Source of the DNA: Andreesenia sp964489735
GTDB taxonomy: Bacteria; Bacillota; Clostridia; Tissierellales; Gottschalkiaceae
NCBI GenBank assembly: GCA_964489735.1
Contig: CAZBAL010000001.1
Coordinates: 72,396-136,395, forward strand
DNA length: 64,000 nucleotides
Direction: 5' to 3'
Within the stretch, counting starts at the first letter, position 1, and every line of letters begins with the position of its first letter. Below the pieces are notes generated by a model that saw only the letters and a list, made by a program, of their open reading frames with translations, did no database searches and had not been told where the DNA came from. Positions 36,193-44,294 of the stretch are shown piece by piece. The position numbers were made by a program, and so were the translations under genes.

Positions 36193-36426
36193 TTATGACT
36201 GTAGTATGTCTACCACATATCTTTTATTGTTTTTAATTGAAGCAGCCTTAACTATAGCTCTTATAGTGTTTGCTATTCTTCCTTGTTTACCAATTACTTT
36301 TCCCATGTCTTCCTGGGCTACTTTCAGTTCTATAACAGTAAGTTGACCTTTCTGCTTTTCGCTGACTTCCACTCTTTCAGGGTTGTCAACCAGCTCTTTT
36401 GCCATTAACTTAACTAATTCACTCAT
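36193..36426 (-). CDS. khpA: KH-domain RNA-binding protein KhpA
   Basis: Single KH domain of 77 aa with the GxxG loop in GKVIGKQGRIANTIRAIV (near residues 44-61). In Firmicutes it pairs with KhpB/Jag and affects cell elongation and RNA metabolism. ATG follows GGAGGG. It lies between rpsP and rimM, its standard location, 40 nt after rpsP. Confidence 0.95.
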   Translation of the reverse strand: MSELVKLMAKELVDNPERVEVSEKQKGQLTVIELKVAQEDMGKVIGKQGRIANTIRAIVKAASIKNNKRYVVDILQS

Positions 36427-36466
36427 AGATTTCCCTCCATGGTGTTACTTTATCGATAATTATTAA

Positions 36467-36730
36467 CTATTTTGATTCTTCGAATTTATCGTAGATACCA
36501 TTTTCTTTGAATAGTCTGCTAACAACTTCAGTTGGTTTCGCACCATTCTTTAACCAGTTTACAGCTTTTTCTTCTTCTATTTTAACTTCTTTAACTTCTG
36601 CTACCGGGTTGTATGATCCTATAGCTTCGATTATTCTACCATCTCTTGGTGAACGTGAATCTGCAACTACTATTCTGTAATAAGGTTTCTTCTTTTGTCC
36701 CATTCTTGTTAATCTGATTTTTACTGCCAT
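36467..36730 (-). CDS. rpsP: Ribosomal protein S16
   Basis: Small-subunit assembly protein, 87 aa, full length: KIRLTRMGQKKKPYYRIVVADSR is split over residues 4-26, followed by IEAIGSYNPV and a charged C terminus. ATG follows GGAGG. It is in the ffh-rpsP-khpA-rimM-trmD-rplS cluster typical of Firmicutes. Confidence 0.98.
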   Translation of the reverse strand: MAVKIRLTRMGQKKKPYYRIVVADSRSPRDGRIIEAIGSYNPVAEVKEVKIEEEKAVNWLKNGAKPTEVVSRLFKENGIYDKFEESK

Positions 36731-36757
36731 CTAAATTTCCTCCTCATATATCTGCTG

Positions 36758-38101
36758 TTATCTGAAAAACGGTAGAGACATTCTACCCTTCTTCTTCATA
36801 GTTTTCTCCATATCAGCAAATTTCTTCATCATTTTTCTAGTTTCTTTAAATTGTTTTATTAATTTATTGACTTCATTGATATTAGTCCCACTGCCTTGCG
36901 CTATTCTCTTTCTTCTACTAGCATTAATGCTGTTTGGATTCTGTCTCTCATATTGAGTCATAGATTGAATAATAGCCTCTATTCTGACAATCTGACTTTC
37001 ATCAAAATCAACATTTTTTAACTGTTTAGCTCCCATACCTGGAATCATTCCTAGTATGTCAGTCATTGAACCCAGCTTTTTAACTTGATTCATCTGATCC
37101 AGGAAGTCATCAAATCCGAATTCCTGTTTTCTCATTTTAGCTTCCAGCTCTTTAGCTTTTTCTTCATCAAAAGCCGTTTGAGCTTTCTCTATTAGGCTGA
37201 GAACATCACCCATTCCCAGTATTCTAGAAGCCATTCTCTCTGGATAGAAAGTTTCAAGCTGATCCAGCTTTTCACCTACCCCAATAAACTTAATCGGCTT
37301 TCCAGTAACTGATCTTATAGATAGTGCCGCACCACCTCTTGCATCACCATCCAGTTTAGTTAAAACTACTCCTGTAACATTAAGCTGCTGATCAAATGTT
37401 TCAGCAACAGTAACAGCATCCTGTCCTGTCATGGAATCTACAACCAGAAGAATCTCATTAGGACTAACAGCATCATTAATCCCTTTAAGTTCATCCATAA
37501 GCTCTTCGTCAATATGAAGTCTACCAGCTGTATCTATAATAACAACATCATTTCCATTTTTCTTAGCATGCTCTATAGCCGCCTTTGAAATGTTAACTGG
37601 ATCTACCTTGTCTCCCATACTGAACACAGGGATATCAAGTTGTGACCCAACAACTTCTAACTGTTTAATCGCAGCAGGTCTATATACGTCACAAGCAACC
37701 AAAAGCGGTCTCTTATTCTGTTTCTTCAAAAGACCTCCTAATTTTGCTGCAGTTGTAGTCTTACCAGCTCCCTGCAAACCACACATCATCAATATTGTCG
37801 GCGGTTTTGAAGCGAACTCTATCTTGCTCTCTTCCTTACCCATAAGTTCAGTAAGCTCTTCATTTACAATCTTTATAACTTGCTGTGCAGGTGTCAAGCT
37901 AGTCATAACTTCATGACCAATACTTCTCTCTTTAACCTTTTTAACAAAGTTTTTTACGACTCTGAAGTTAACATCAGCCTCAAGAAGTGCAAGTCTGACT
38001 TCTTTCATTGCAACTTCTACATCAGCTTCTGTAAGCTTTCCTTTACTTTTAAGCTTGTCTAGAGCATTCTGAAGTTTACTAGATAATCCTTCGAATACCA
38101 T
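36758..38101 (-). CDS. ffh: Signal recognition particle protein Ffh (SRP54)
   Basis: GTPase that binds signal sequences with the SRP RNA and docks on FtsY; 447 aa. N domain (1-90), G domain with MCGLQGAGKTTTAAKL near 107-122, DVYRPAAIKQLEV, DTAGRLHIDEELM and TKLDGDARGGAALS. The methionine-rich M domain starts near 300, with LGMIPGMGAKQ and the RNA-binding RRKRIAQGSG near 408. The tail is short. ATG lies 10 nt after a very long Shine-Dalgarno that can fold on itself (38103-38116). Confidence 0.98.
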   Translation of the reverse strand: MVFEGLSSKLQNALDKLKSKGKLTEADVEVAMKEVRLALLEADVNFRVVKNFVKKVKERSIGHEVMTSLTPAQQVIKIVNEELTELMGKEESKIEFASKPPTILMMCGLQGAGKTTTAAKLGGLLKKQNKRPLLVACDVYRPAAIKQLEVVGSQLDIPVFSMGDKVDPVNISKAAIEHAKKNGNDVVIIDTAGRLHIDEELMDELKGINDAVSPNEILLVVDSMTGQDAVTVAETFDQQLNVTGVVLTKLDGDARGGAALSIRSVTGKPIKFIGVGEKLDQLETFYPERMASRILGMGDVLSLIEKAQTAFDEEKAKELEAKMRKQEFGFDDFLDQMNQVKKLGSMTDILGMIPGMGAKQLKNVDFDESQIVRIEAIIQSMTQYERQNPNSINASRRKRIAQGSGTNINEVNKLIKQFKETRKMMKKFADMEKTMKKKGRMSLPFFR

Positions 38102-38102
38102 C

Positions 38103-38116
38103 GGAGGATCACCTCC
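38103..38116 (-). promoter_or_regulatory. Self-complementary Shine-Dalgarno hairpin before ffh
   Basis: On the minus strand GGAGG (38112-38116), TGAT, CCTCC (38103-38107), then G and ATG. The Shine-Dalgarno can pair with the CCTCC directly before the start codon. The AAGGAGGTGATCC stretch also matches the 3' end of 16S rRNA over 13 nt. Confidence 0.55.
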
Positions 38117-38137
38117 TTATTCTGACTTTTACTCAAT

Positions 38138-38500
38138 TTAATCTATTATATCCATTGAAATAGCTTTAATCTCTTTCAATTCATTTTTCATAGCTTCTAT
38201 ATTGAGCTTTTCAGCCTCTTTTTCAATATTACTTGTCAAACTGAGAATATTTCTGACTTTGTCTTTGTTCGATTCGAACTTTTCAACTAGTTTCAGTGTT
38301 TCTTCATAGTAATAAAGCTTAGTTTCTGCTCTTTTAAGATTATCATGAGCTCCCTGTCTGCTTATACCAAGATTTTCTCCTATTTCACTTAGTGATAAGT
38401 CCTGAATATAGTACATTTCAATAGTCTGATACTGCTTTTCACTAAGAAGTCTTCCATAAAAATCGAAAAGATATCCTATTTCAAGAACTTTTTCTATCAT
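38138..38500 (-). CDS. ylxM: YlxM/UPF0122 helix-turn-helix protein
   Basis: A small helix-turn-helix protein of 120 aa encoded before ffh in most Gram-positives. It modulates SRP activity in studied streptococci. The HTH region LSEKQYQTIEMYYIQDLSLSEIGENLGISRQGAHDNLKRAE (within residues 19-60) resembles sigma region 4. ATG follows GCGGTGAT. It is the first gene of the SRP/ribosome cluster and is driven by the promoter at 38553-38581. Confidence 0.95.
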   Translation of the reverse strand: MIEKVLEIGYLFDFYGRLLSEKQYQTIEMYYIQDLSLSEIGENLGISRQGAHDNLKRAETKLYYYEETLKLVEKFESNKDKVRNILSLTSNIEKEAEKLNIEAMKNELKEIKAISMDIID

Positions 38501-38552
38501 ATTAATATCACCGCATTTCTAATCTTGTAAAGCTATTTACTTGACAGGTATT

Positions 38553-38581
38553 ATTTTATAATAATTATTTTCCTTTGTCAA
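38553..38581 (-). promoter_or_regulatory. Promoter of the ylxM-ffh-rpsP cluster
   Basis: TTGACA (38576-38581), 17 nt, then TAAAAT (38553-38558), 53 nt before ylxM. The same AT-rich stretch contains a second TTGACA on the plus strand (38541-38546), which has no gene to serve. Confidence 0.75.
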
Positions 38582-38605
38582 TAATTATTTCAATATTTTT
38601 TGTGA

Positions 38606-39076
38606 TTATTCCCATCCTTTACACACATCTATCCATTCTTTAAAACCTGAGAATTTTTCAAGTTCAGGAATGGTCAGTTCAACTGCGCTATTGCTGCTCC
38701 CACATGCTGGATATACAGTTTCAAATCTCTTAAGTGAAACGTCAAGGTATATGGGTATATTTCTTTTAATCAGAAACGGACATACACCACCGATACTAAG
38801 ACCAAGTTCACTTTCAACTTCCTCAGGCTTTAACATAACGGCTTTAGTCCCAAATATTTCCTTATATTTTTTATTATCTATTTTTGCATCTCCTGCAGTA
38901 ACTATTAATATTGGCTTGTCATCTGCCTTAAAGGACAATGTTTTTGCAATCCACTCAGGCTGACATCCTAGTGCTTCAGCAGCAAGTTCAACGGTTGCAC
39001 TCGATTGGCTAAACTCATGAACTCTATTTCCTAATCCATTCTCTTCGAAAAAATTCTTAATCATCTCAAATGCCAT
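38606..39076 (-). CDS. YbaK/ProX-type aminoacyl-tRNA deacylase
   Basis: A trans-editing domain that hydrolyses mischarged tRNA (usually Cys-, Ala- or Pro-tRNA), 156 aa. Family pieces: VHEFSQSSATVELAAEALG near 17-35, IAKTLSFKADDKPILIVTAGDAKID near 43-67, and LSIGGVCPFLIKR near 97. The catalytic lysine is probably in IAKTLSF. Start ATG 39076 follows TAGGAGG; the 8 codons upstream contain that site. It is alone after the P1 peptidase gene. The substrate class (YbaK versus ProXp) is not resolved. Confidence 0.9.
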   Translation of the reverse strand: MAFEMIKNFFEENGLGNRVHEFSQSSATVELAAEALGCQPEWIAKTLSFKADDKPILIVTAGDAKIDNKKYKEIFGTKAVMLKPEEVESELGLSIGGVCPFLIKRNIPIYLDVSLKRFETVYPACGSSNSAVELTIPELEKFSGFKEWIDVCKGWE

Positions 39077-39121
39077 AATAATTCCTCCTAAATCGTTCAA
39101 TCTAAAAATATATTTATTTAA

Positions 39122-40225
39122 TCATTGCTCTTGTATGAAAATATCTCTGTATGATTTTATTCCTTTAATAGAATCTGCTGATTTTATAGCATCTATTACA
39201 GCTTCTCTCATAGTTTTTTGTGCTAAGTAACAGACTTCGTCGATATCAGACTTTATCTTACCAGATGCCATCGTGAATATTGTATCACCATCCATAGACG
39301 TGTGAACAGGTCTTATAGAAAGAGCCAGTCCATTATGGGCTGTCTTTGAAACATTATTGCAGTCCACTTTCGATAAATCAGCGTTCGTTATTATACATCC
39401 TATTGTAGTGTTCTGACCTCTAAAGCTCTCTTTTATATCTTGAACCTTATCAGCTTGATAGCTAGCTTTAAGGTCAGTTTCTTGATCAGAGCCTGCATTC
39501 ATATTATACTTATTGAGAAGCAAGGTTTCATATTCTAATATACTGAGCTTCTCTGATTTTGAAGTTTTATCAACAATTGAACCTGCTATTATCCTATCTC
39601 CGTCAAAAACTTCACCAAATGCATTTACAACGACATAAGCACCAACTTTTAATCCATTATTTAGGGTAATCTCGGAATATCCAGACCCACCTTTCATGAT
39701 ATTAAAAGGACCTCCAAATTTGCCAACAGTTGCTCCTGCACCCGCCCCAATATTACCTGTCTCAATTGAAGTTGATGCCCTTTCTGCTGCAAGCTTTCCC
39801 ATTTCTATATCCGGCCTTTTTTTGCTATCTCCAACCAGCAAGTCGAATATTACAGCTGAACAAACCAGAGGAACTTTTACAGGTCCTATTTTTAATCCAA
39901 CGCCCTTTTCTTCTAAATAATTCATAACTCCAGATGAAGCTTCTAGACCGTATGCCGAACCTCCCGATAATACAACAGCATGTGCAGTATCTATTGTTTT
40001 TTCTGATTTCAGAAGATCAGTCTCTCTAGTGCCAGGGGCAGATCCTCTTACATCCACTCCTGCTTTTGCTCCATCCTCTGCAATTATAACAGATAATCCT
40101 GTTAATCCCTCTAAATCCTCACAAGTCCCTATTTTAAATCCTTCGACTGTTATCTCTTTTCTGTTATTGGATTTGTATTCTTCTATTTTTTCTTTGTATA
40201 ATTCACCATTATTTACATTAACCAA
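39122..40225 (-). CDS. P1 family peptidase (DmpA/NylC type N-terminal-nucleophile hydrolase)
   Basis: 367 aa. Members are made as one chain that cuts itself before a Ser or Thr, which then acts as the nucleophile. Here GQNTTIGCI puts Asn272-Thr273 at the expected cleavage point, as in NylC. Supporting motifs: SVIIAEDGAKAGVDVRGSAPGTRETDLL (within 45-72), VVLSGGSAYGLEA near 84-96, and GNIGAGAGATVGKFGG near 157-172. The start is TTG at 40225 with GAGGA 7 nt upstream. It lies 15 nt after msrAB and is probably co-transcribed. The substrate (beta-peptide, D-amino-acid amide or oligomer) is unknown. Confidence 0.92.
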   Translation of the reverse strand: MVNVNNGELYKEKIEEYKSNNRKEITVEGFKIGTCEDLEGLTGLSVIIAEDGAKAGVDVRGSAPGTRETDLLKSEKTIDTAHAVVLSGGSAYGLEASSGVMNYLEEKGVGLKIGPVKVPLVCSAVIFDLLVGDSKKRPDIEMGKLAAERASTSIETGNIGAGAGATVGKFGGPFNIMKGGSGYSEITLNNGLKVGAYVVVNAFGEVFDGDRIIAGSIVDKTSKSEKLSILEYETLLLNKYNMNAGSDQETDLKASYQADKVQDIKESFRGQNTTIGCIITNADLSKVDCNNVSKTAHNGLALSIRPVHTSMDGDTIFTMASGKIKSDIDEVCYLAQKTMREAVIDAIKSADSIKGIKSYRDIFIQEQ

Positions 40226-40240
40226 TTTATTTCCTCAATC

Positions 40241-41269
40241 TTATTCAAATATTTTTGTAAATTCGCCATATCCTTCTTTTTCAAGCCTCTCATACGGAAT
40301 AAACTTAAGCGCTGCACCATTAATGCAATATCTTTCTCCACCTGCCTCTTTAGGCCCATCATTAAATACGTGTCCAAGATGTGAATCTCCTGAATTGCTT
40401 CTCACTTCAATTCTCCTCATTCCATGTGAGTCATCTCGCACATACTTTATAACCTGCTTATCTATTGGCTTAGTAAAACTTGGCCACCCTGAGCCTGAGT
40501 CAAATTTATCACTCGAAGCAAATAATGGCTCACCAGTTACTATGTCTACGTATATTCCTTTTTCATAATTGGTGTTATATTCACTAGAAAATGGTTTTTC
40601 CGTAGCTGATTCCTGAGTTACTCTGTACTGAAGATCTGTGAGCTTATACTTAATCTCTTCCTCTGTAGGCTTTAAGAACAGTGTGCTGTCCACTATAGGT
40701 CTGTCCGCTATCTTCAAATCTATATGGCAGTAACCTCTAGGATTCTTATTGAGATAATCCTGATGTTCTTCTTCTGCTGAGTAGAAATGATCAATCGGTT
40801 CTATTTCAACACGAATCTTTCTCTCATGCATTTTCTGCTGTGATGCAAAAAACTGATCTATTACCTTTTTTTGAACTGCATTTGAATAGTATACTCCCGT
40901 CCTATACTGGGAACCCACATCGTTACCCTGTTTATTTATTGTAAATGGATCTATGATTCTAAAGTAATGTATCAGTATCTCTCTTAGTGAAATGATTTTC
41001 TTGTCAAATTCAACCTTAACAGCTTCAGAATGTCCACTATTATTATATATTAGGTCTTCATACCTTGGATTTTCAGTAAGTCCATTTGCATAACCAACTT
41101 CAGTACTTATTATTCCTTCTATTTTCTGAAAATATCCCTCTACTCCCCAGAAACATCCCCCTGCTAAATATATTATATCTATATTTTCATTCGTATTTTC
41201 ACTTGTGTTCTTACTTGTGTTCTTACTTGTGTTCTTACTTATAATTTGACTGTTTTTATCAGAATTCAT
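40241..41269 (-). CDS. msrAB: Bifunctional methionine sulfoxide reductase MsrA-MsrB
   Basis: Repairs both methionine sulfoxide stereoisomers; 342 aa, no signal peptide, so cytoplasmic. MsrA (about 33-190) has the catalytic GGCFWG with Cys39 and a second cysteine in GYCHIDLK. MsrB (about 205-340) has the catalytic Cys315 in RYCINGAALKF. MsrB lacks the CxxC zinc site (GIYVDIVTGEPLF). The usual resolving Cys is Ser (SGSGWPSF), so reduction may use another thiol. The N terminus carries a tandem NTSK repeat encoded by 12-bp units (41201-41236). ATG follows AAGGGGG. Confidence 0.95.
   Translation of the reverse strand: MNSDKNSQIISKNTSKNTSKNTSENTNENIDIIYLAGGCFWGVEGYFQKIEGIISTEVGYANGLTENPRYEDLIYNNSGHSEAVKVEFDKKIISLREILIHYFRIIDPFTINKQGNDVGSQYRTGVYYSNAVQKKVIDQFFASQQKMHERKIRVEIEPIDHFYSAEEEHQDYLNKNPRGYCHIDLKIADRPIVDSTLFLKPTEEEIKYKLTDLQYRVTQESATEKPFSSEYNTNYEKGIYVDIVTGEPLFASSDKFDSGSGWPSFTKPIDKQVIKYVRDDSHGMRRIEVRSNSGDSHLGHVFNDGPKEAGGERYCINGAALKFIPYERLEKEGYGEFTKIFE
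41201..41236 (-). repeat. Tandem 12-bp repeat in the msrAB coding region
   Basis: Three perfect copies of acttgtgttctt (plus-strand reading) at 41201-41212, 41213-41224 and 41225-41236, with a partial fourth. They encode a KNTS repeat in the linker before the MsrA domain. The unit is a multiple of three, so copy-number change would not shift the frame. Confidence 0.9.
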
Positions 41270-41575
41270 TTTTATACCCCCTTAAGATATTATAACTATC
41301 TTTTCAATCCATTTTGTATCAATTATTGATAATAATCTTTTTAAGTATTATGCAAAGATTGTATTATAAATGGATTTTATTGCTACTTATGTATTTACCC
41401 TAAATATCTATGTATTATCAGTAAAAAATGAAGAACAGATGATATTAGCAAACAATAATCTTTTTTAACTGTCCAAGTATACCTTAATTAAGATACTCTC
41501 AGTAGGTCAATAAAAAATATTGTTCACAAATTTTCATCTGTTCTATCAACTTTCCATACTATTCTATTTTACAGC
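41270..41575 (-). other. Intergenic region between phnA and msrAB with a spaced inverted repeat
   Basis: 306 nt, AT-rich. An 11-bp inverted repeat (AGAACAGATGA at 41432-41442 and its complement at 41534-41544) is separated by 91 nt. TTGACC, TATAAT-like sequences (for example in 41288-41305) and two AAAAAGATTATT copies occur on the minus strand. No promoter pair with proper spacing was found. Confidence 0.4.
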
Positions 41576-41905
41576 CTACAGTTTTTTTACAAACTCTGAC
41601 TTCAATTGCATTGCACCGATACCATCAATTCTGCAATCTATATCGTGATCACCTTCTACAAGGCGAATACCTTTAACTTTGGTTCCTCTCTTTACAACTG
41701 CAGAGCTTCCTTTTACTTTCAGATCTTTTATTACTGTAACATCGTCTCCATCTTTAAGAATATTTCCATTTGAATCTCTAACTGCATTTTCTTCTTCTGG
41801 ATTCGAATCTTCATGCCATTCAAAAGCACATTCAGGACATACTATCATATGACCATCTTCATAAGTATATTCTGATTCACATTTTGGACATTTAGGTAAA
41901 GTCAT
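41576..41905 (-). CDS. PhnA-type zinc-ribbon protein (YjdM family)
   Basis: 109 aa. The N-terminal zinc ribbon is CPKCESEYTYEDG...CPECAFEW (cysteines near 6, 9, 24 and 27), followed by the SH3-like PhnA domain DSNGNILKDGDDVTVIKDLKVKGSSAV (within 46-73). Despite the historic name it is not required for phosphonate breakdown, and its function is unknown. ATG follows GAGGAG. It is downstream of the rubredoxin fusion gene by 105 nt. Confidence 0.93.
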   Translation of the reverse strand: MTLPKCPKCESEYTYEDGHMIVCPECAFEWHEDSNPEEENAVRDSNGNILKDGDDVTVIKDLKVKGSSAVVKRGTKVKGIRLVEGDHDIDCRIDGIGAMQLKSEFVKKL

Positions 41906-42010
41906 TAAAATTCTCCTCTCAATATATAAGTACTACTATCTCAGATTTATTATCCAAATAACAGTATACTTCAGTTTAAGACCAAATGCAAAAAAGTTGA
42001 TTGAAATAAA

Positions 42011-43408
42011 CTAAACGTGTTTTATGCCAGTAAATTCTGATATCTCCATACTTGTAGTTTCTAAATCATCTATTGACAATTCATGAACATCTGCCACTCC
42101 GTTTGATCTTGCAAACATTCTCAGCTCTTCTGTAGAAACATTTAAGAAGTTTGCTACTTTCCTTGCCCCATCTTCAATATCTATTCTCGAACTCAGCAGC
42201 TCATTCTGTGTTGCAATTCCTGTTGGGCATTTTCCTGTATGACAAATTCTAAATCTTTTGCAACCCAATGCAATAATTGCCGCTGATGCGATTGCCACAG
42301 CATCTGCACCTATAGCAATAGCTTTTGCAAAATCTGAACTGGTTCTGAGTCCACCTGTAATAACCAGCTCTATTTCCATATTATTTTCTCTTATATATTT
42401 TACTGCCCTATTTAGAGCAAATACAGTAGGGACAGCGGAAGAGCTTTTGACTTCTTTAGGGGATGATCCAGTTGCACCACCTCTACCATCAATAGTTACA
42501 AAATCTGCAGTTGTTTTGCTTATAAACTCCAAATCTTTTTCGACATGACCTGCTGAAATTTTAACACCTATCGGTCTTCCGTCACTTCTTTTTCTAAGAT
42601 CCTCAATCAAGTTGTTGAGATCTTCTGGAGTTTTAATATCACTGAAATGAGACGGACTGTATATGTCTTTTCCGACAGGTTTATTTCTTATCTTGGCAAT
42701 CTCCTCAGTAACTTTCTCGCCTGGTAGATGTCCACCCAGTCCTGGCTTAGTGCCCTGACCTATTTTTATCTCAATAGCATCAGAAGCTTTCAGATTTTCA
42801 TCATTAACGCTGTATAGATTTGGTACGTATTCAAATATATACTTTCCTGCGGCTGCTCTTTCCTCAGGAAGTATTCCACCTTCTCCACTGCATATAGCAG
42901 TATTGGCAATATTACTACCTTTAGCTAATGCAATTTTTGCTCTCTTTGATAATGCTCCAAAACTCATATGAGAAATGTATATAGGACTATTAATTATCAG
43001 TGGTTTCTTTGCTTTTCTACCTATAACTGTTTCTGTATTCACAAACGAATCATCATTTAAAGGGATTCTAGATAGCTGTGCTCCTAAAAAAACAATATCA
43101 TCAAAATTAGGAACAGTCTGCAAAGTCTCCATAGGCTCGTCTATTGATTTCCCTGTTTCCGCAATCTTCTGAATATCGATAACAGATTTTTCTAAAACTC
43201 TATTATCATCTATCTTAGAAATATCAAATTTCTCAGTGCTCTTTTTTTCTTCAGTTTGTGTGCTCTCAGCAGATTCTTTCTTTTCAAAAAAGGATTTAGG
43301 TGATGCACAGATTGGACAAATCCAGTCTTCATCAAGGTTTTTAAATTCTACACCTTCTGCCTCTTCATCATACTCATACCCACACATTTGACAAACATAT
43401 ATATCCAT
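42011..43408 (-). CDS. Rubredoxin fused to a glutamate-synthase-type FMN/iron-sulfur domain
   Basis: 465 aa. Residues 1-45 are a complete rubredoxin (YVCQMCGYEYD and WICPICASP iron ligands). After a Lys/Glu/Ser linker, residues about 75-460 form the GltB FMN-binding barrel. It has the GGRGGATGSSP phosphate loop near 303 and the 3Fe-4S pattern C-x5-C-x4-C (GCKRFRICHTGKCP) near 383-394. Neither the glutamine amidotransferase domain nor the GltD partner is present, so this is probably not a classic glutamate synthase. Electron flow between rubredoxin iron, FeS and FMN is likely; the substrate is unknown. Rubrerythrin is the gene before it. ATG start. Confidence 0.9.
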   Translation of the reverse strand: MDIYVCQMCGYEYDEEAEGVEFKNLDEDWICPICASPKSFFEKKESAESTQTEEKKSTEKFDISKIDDNRVLEKSVIDIQKIAETGKSIDEPMETLQTVPNFDDIVFLGAQLSRIPLNDDSFVNTETVIGRKAKKPLIINSPIYISHMSFGALSKRAKIALAKGSNIANTAICSGEGGILPEERAAAGKYIFEYVPNLYSVNDENLKASDAIEIKIGQGTKPGLGGHLPGEKVTEEIAKIRNKPVGKDIYSPSHFSDIKTPEDLNNLIEDLRKRSDGRPIGVKISAGHVEKDLEFISKTTADFVTIDGRGGATGSSPKEVKSSSAVPTVFALNRAVKYIRENNMEIELVITGGLRTSSDFAKAIAIGADAVAIASAAIIALGCKRFRICHTGKCPTGIATQNELLSSRIDIEDGARKVANFLNVSTEELRMFARSNGVADVHELSIDDLETTSMEISEFTGIKHV

Positions 43409-43441
43409 AATTACACCCCAATTTTATTTTATTATATGCTA

Positions 43442-43473
43442 AAATACCCCTATCCACCGGGATAGGAGTATTT
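43442..43473 (-). terminator. Terminator between rubrerythrin and the rubredoxin-fusion gene
   Basis: A 14-bp stem (43442-43455 with 43460-43473) that on the minus strand is complete when a G-U pair is allowed. The T run after it is short. Confidence 0.65.
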
Positions 43474-43507
43474 CTTTATTATTAATTAATAATATTATAT
43501 TTAATTA

Positions 43508-44050
43508 TTAGTAGTTTGTTGCTTCGATATGGAAGTATGATTGTGGCTTTCCACAAACTGCACATAGTTTAGGAGCGCTTTTTCCTTTTACTATGTGACC
43601 ACAGTTAGCACATACCCAAGTTTCTTCTTCTTCTTTATTGAATACTTTTTCTTCTTTTACATTGTCTAAAAGCTCTAAATATCTAGCTTCATGAGCTTTT
43701 TCTATTTTCCCTACCATTTCGAATAGAGCTGCTATACGTGTAAATCCTTCTTCTTTAGCTTCATTAGCAAAAGTTTCGTACATATCTGTCCACTCGTAGT
43801 TTTCACCACTTGCTGCATCATTAAGGTTTTCAACTGTTCCTGGAACGTCTCCTTCATTTAATAGTTTAAACCAGATCTTTGCATGCTCTCTTTCATTTAT
43901 AGCAGTTTCTTCAAATATAGCTGCTATTTGCTCATATCCTTCTTCTCTAGCTTTTTCAGCATAGTAAGTGTATTTGTTTCTCGCTTGTGATTCTCCAGCA
44001 AAAGCTGTCTGAAGATTTGCTTCTGTTTTAGTACCTTTTAAGTTTGCCAT
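43508..44050 (-). CDS. Rubrerythrin
   Basis: Non-haem diiron peroxidase that detoxifies hydrogen peroxide in anaerobes; 180 aa. The ferritin-like four-helix domain carries diiron motifs including FAGESQARNKY, EETAINEREHAK and EKAHEARYLELL. The C-terminal rubredoxin-like domain (about 140-175) has CANCGHIVKG and LCAVCGKPQSYF. ATG follows GGAGG. The neighbouring rubredoxin fusion and msrAB make this an oxidative-stress region. An AT-rich partial palindrome near 44127-44150 could be a PerR-like site, but the match is poor. Confidence 0.97.
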   Translation of the reverse strand: MANLKGTKTEANLQTAFAGESQARNKYTYYAEKAREEGYEQIAAIFEETAINEREHAKIWFKLLNEGDVPGTVENLNDAASGENYEWTDMYETFANEAKEEGFTRIAALFEMVGKIEKAHEARYLELLDNVKEEKVFNKEEEETWVCANCGHIVKGKSAPKLCAVCGKPQSYFHIEATNY

Positions 44051-44294
44051 AATAAAAAAACCTCCTAATTTAAACCCTATATAATAATATTTTCTACCTC
44101 AATTATACACTAAACCTCAACCATTATTTTATAATCCACAAAATATTGCATTTATTGATTATAAGTAATTTCTATAGTTATTTGGGTTAGTATTGGTAAT
44201 TCCTATCTTATCCTTAATAGGACTTATTACTAATAATATAACTTATATATCTAATCTTGTCAACCAAATATATTCAAAAATGTGATTTTTTTTA

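Noticed and set aside
38541..38566. Plus-strand TTGACA followed by AT-rich -10-like sequence
   Set aside because: There is no plus-strand gene for it to serve; it is probably a by-product of the AT-rich ylxM promoter.
44127..44150. Possible PerR box before rubrerythrin
   Set aside because: The palindrome is AT-rich but matches the consensus only in part; such matches are expected by chance here.
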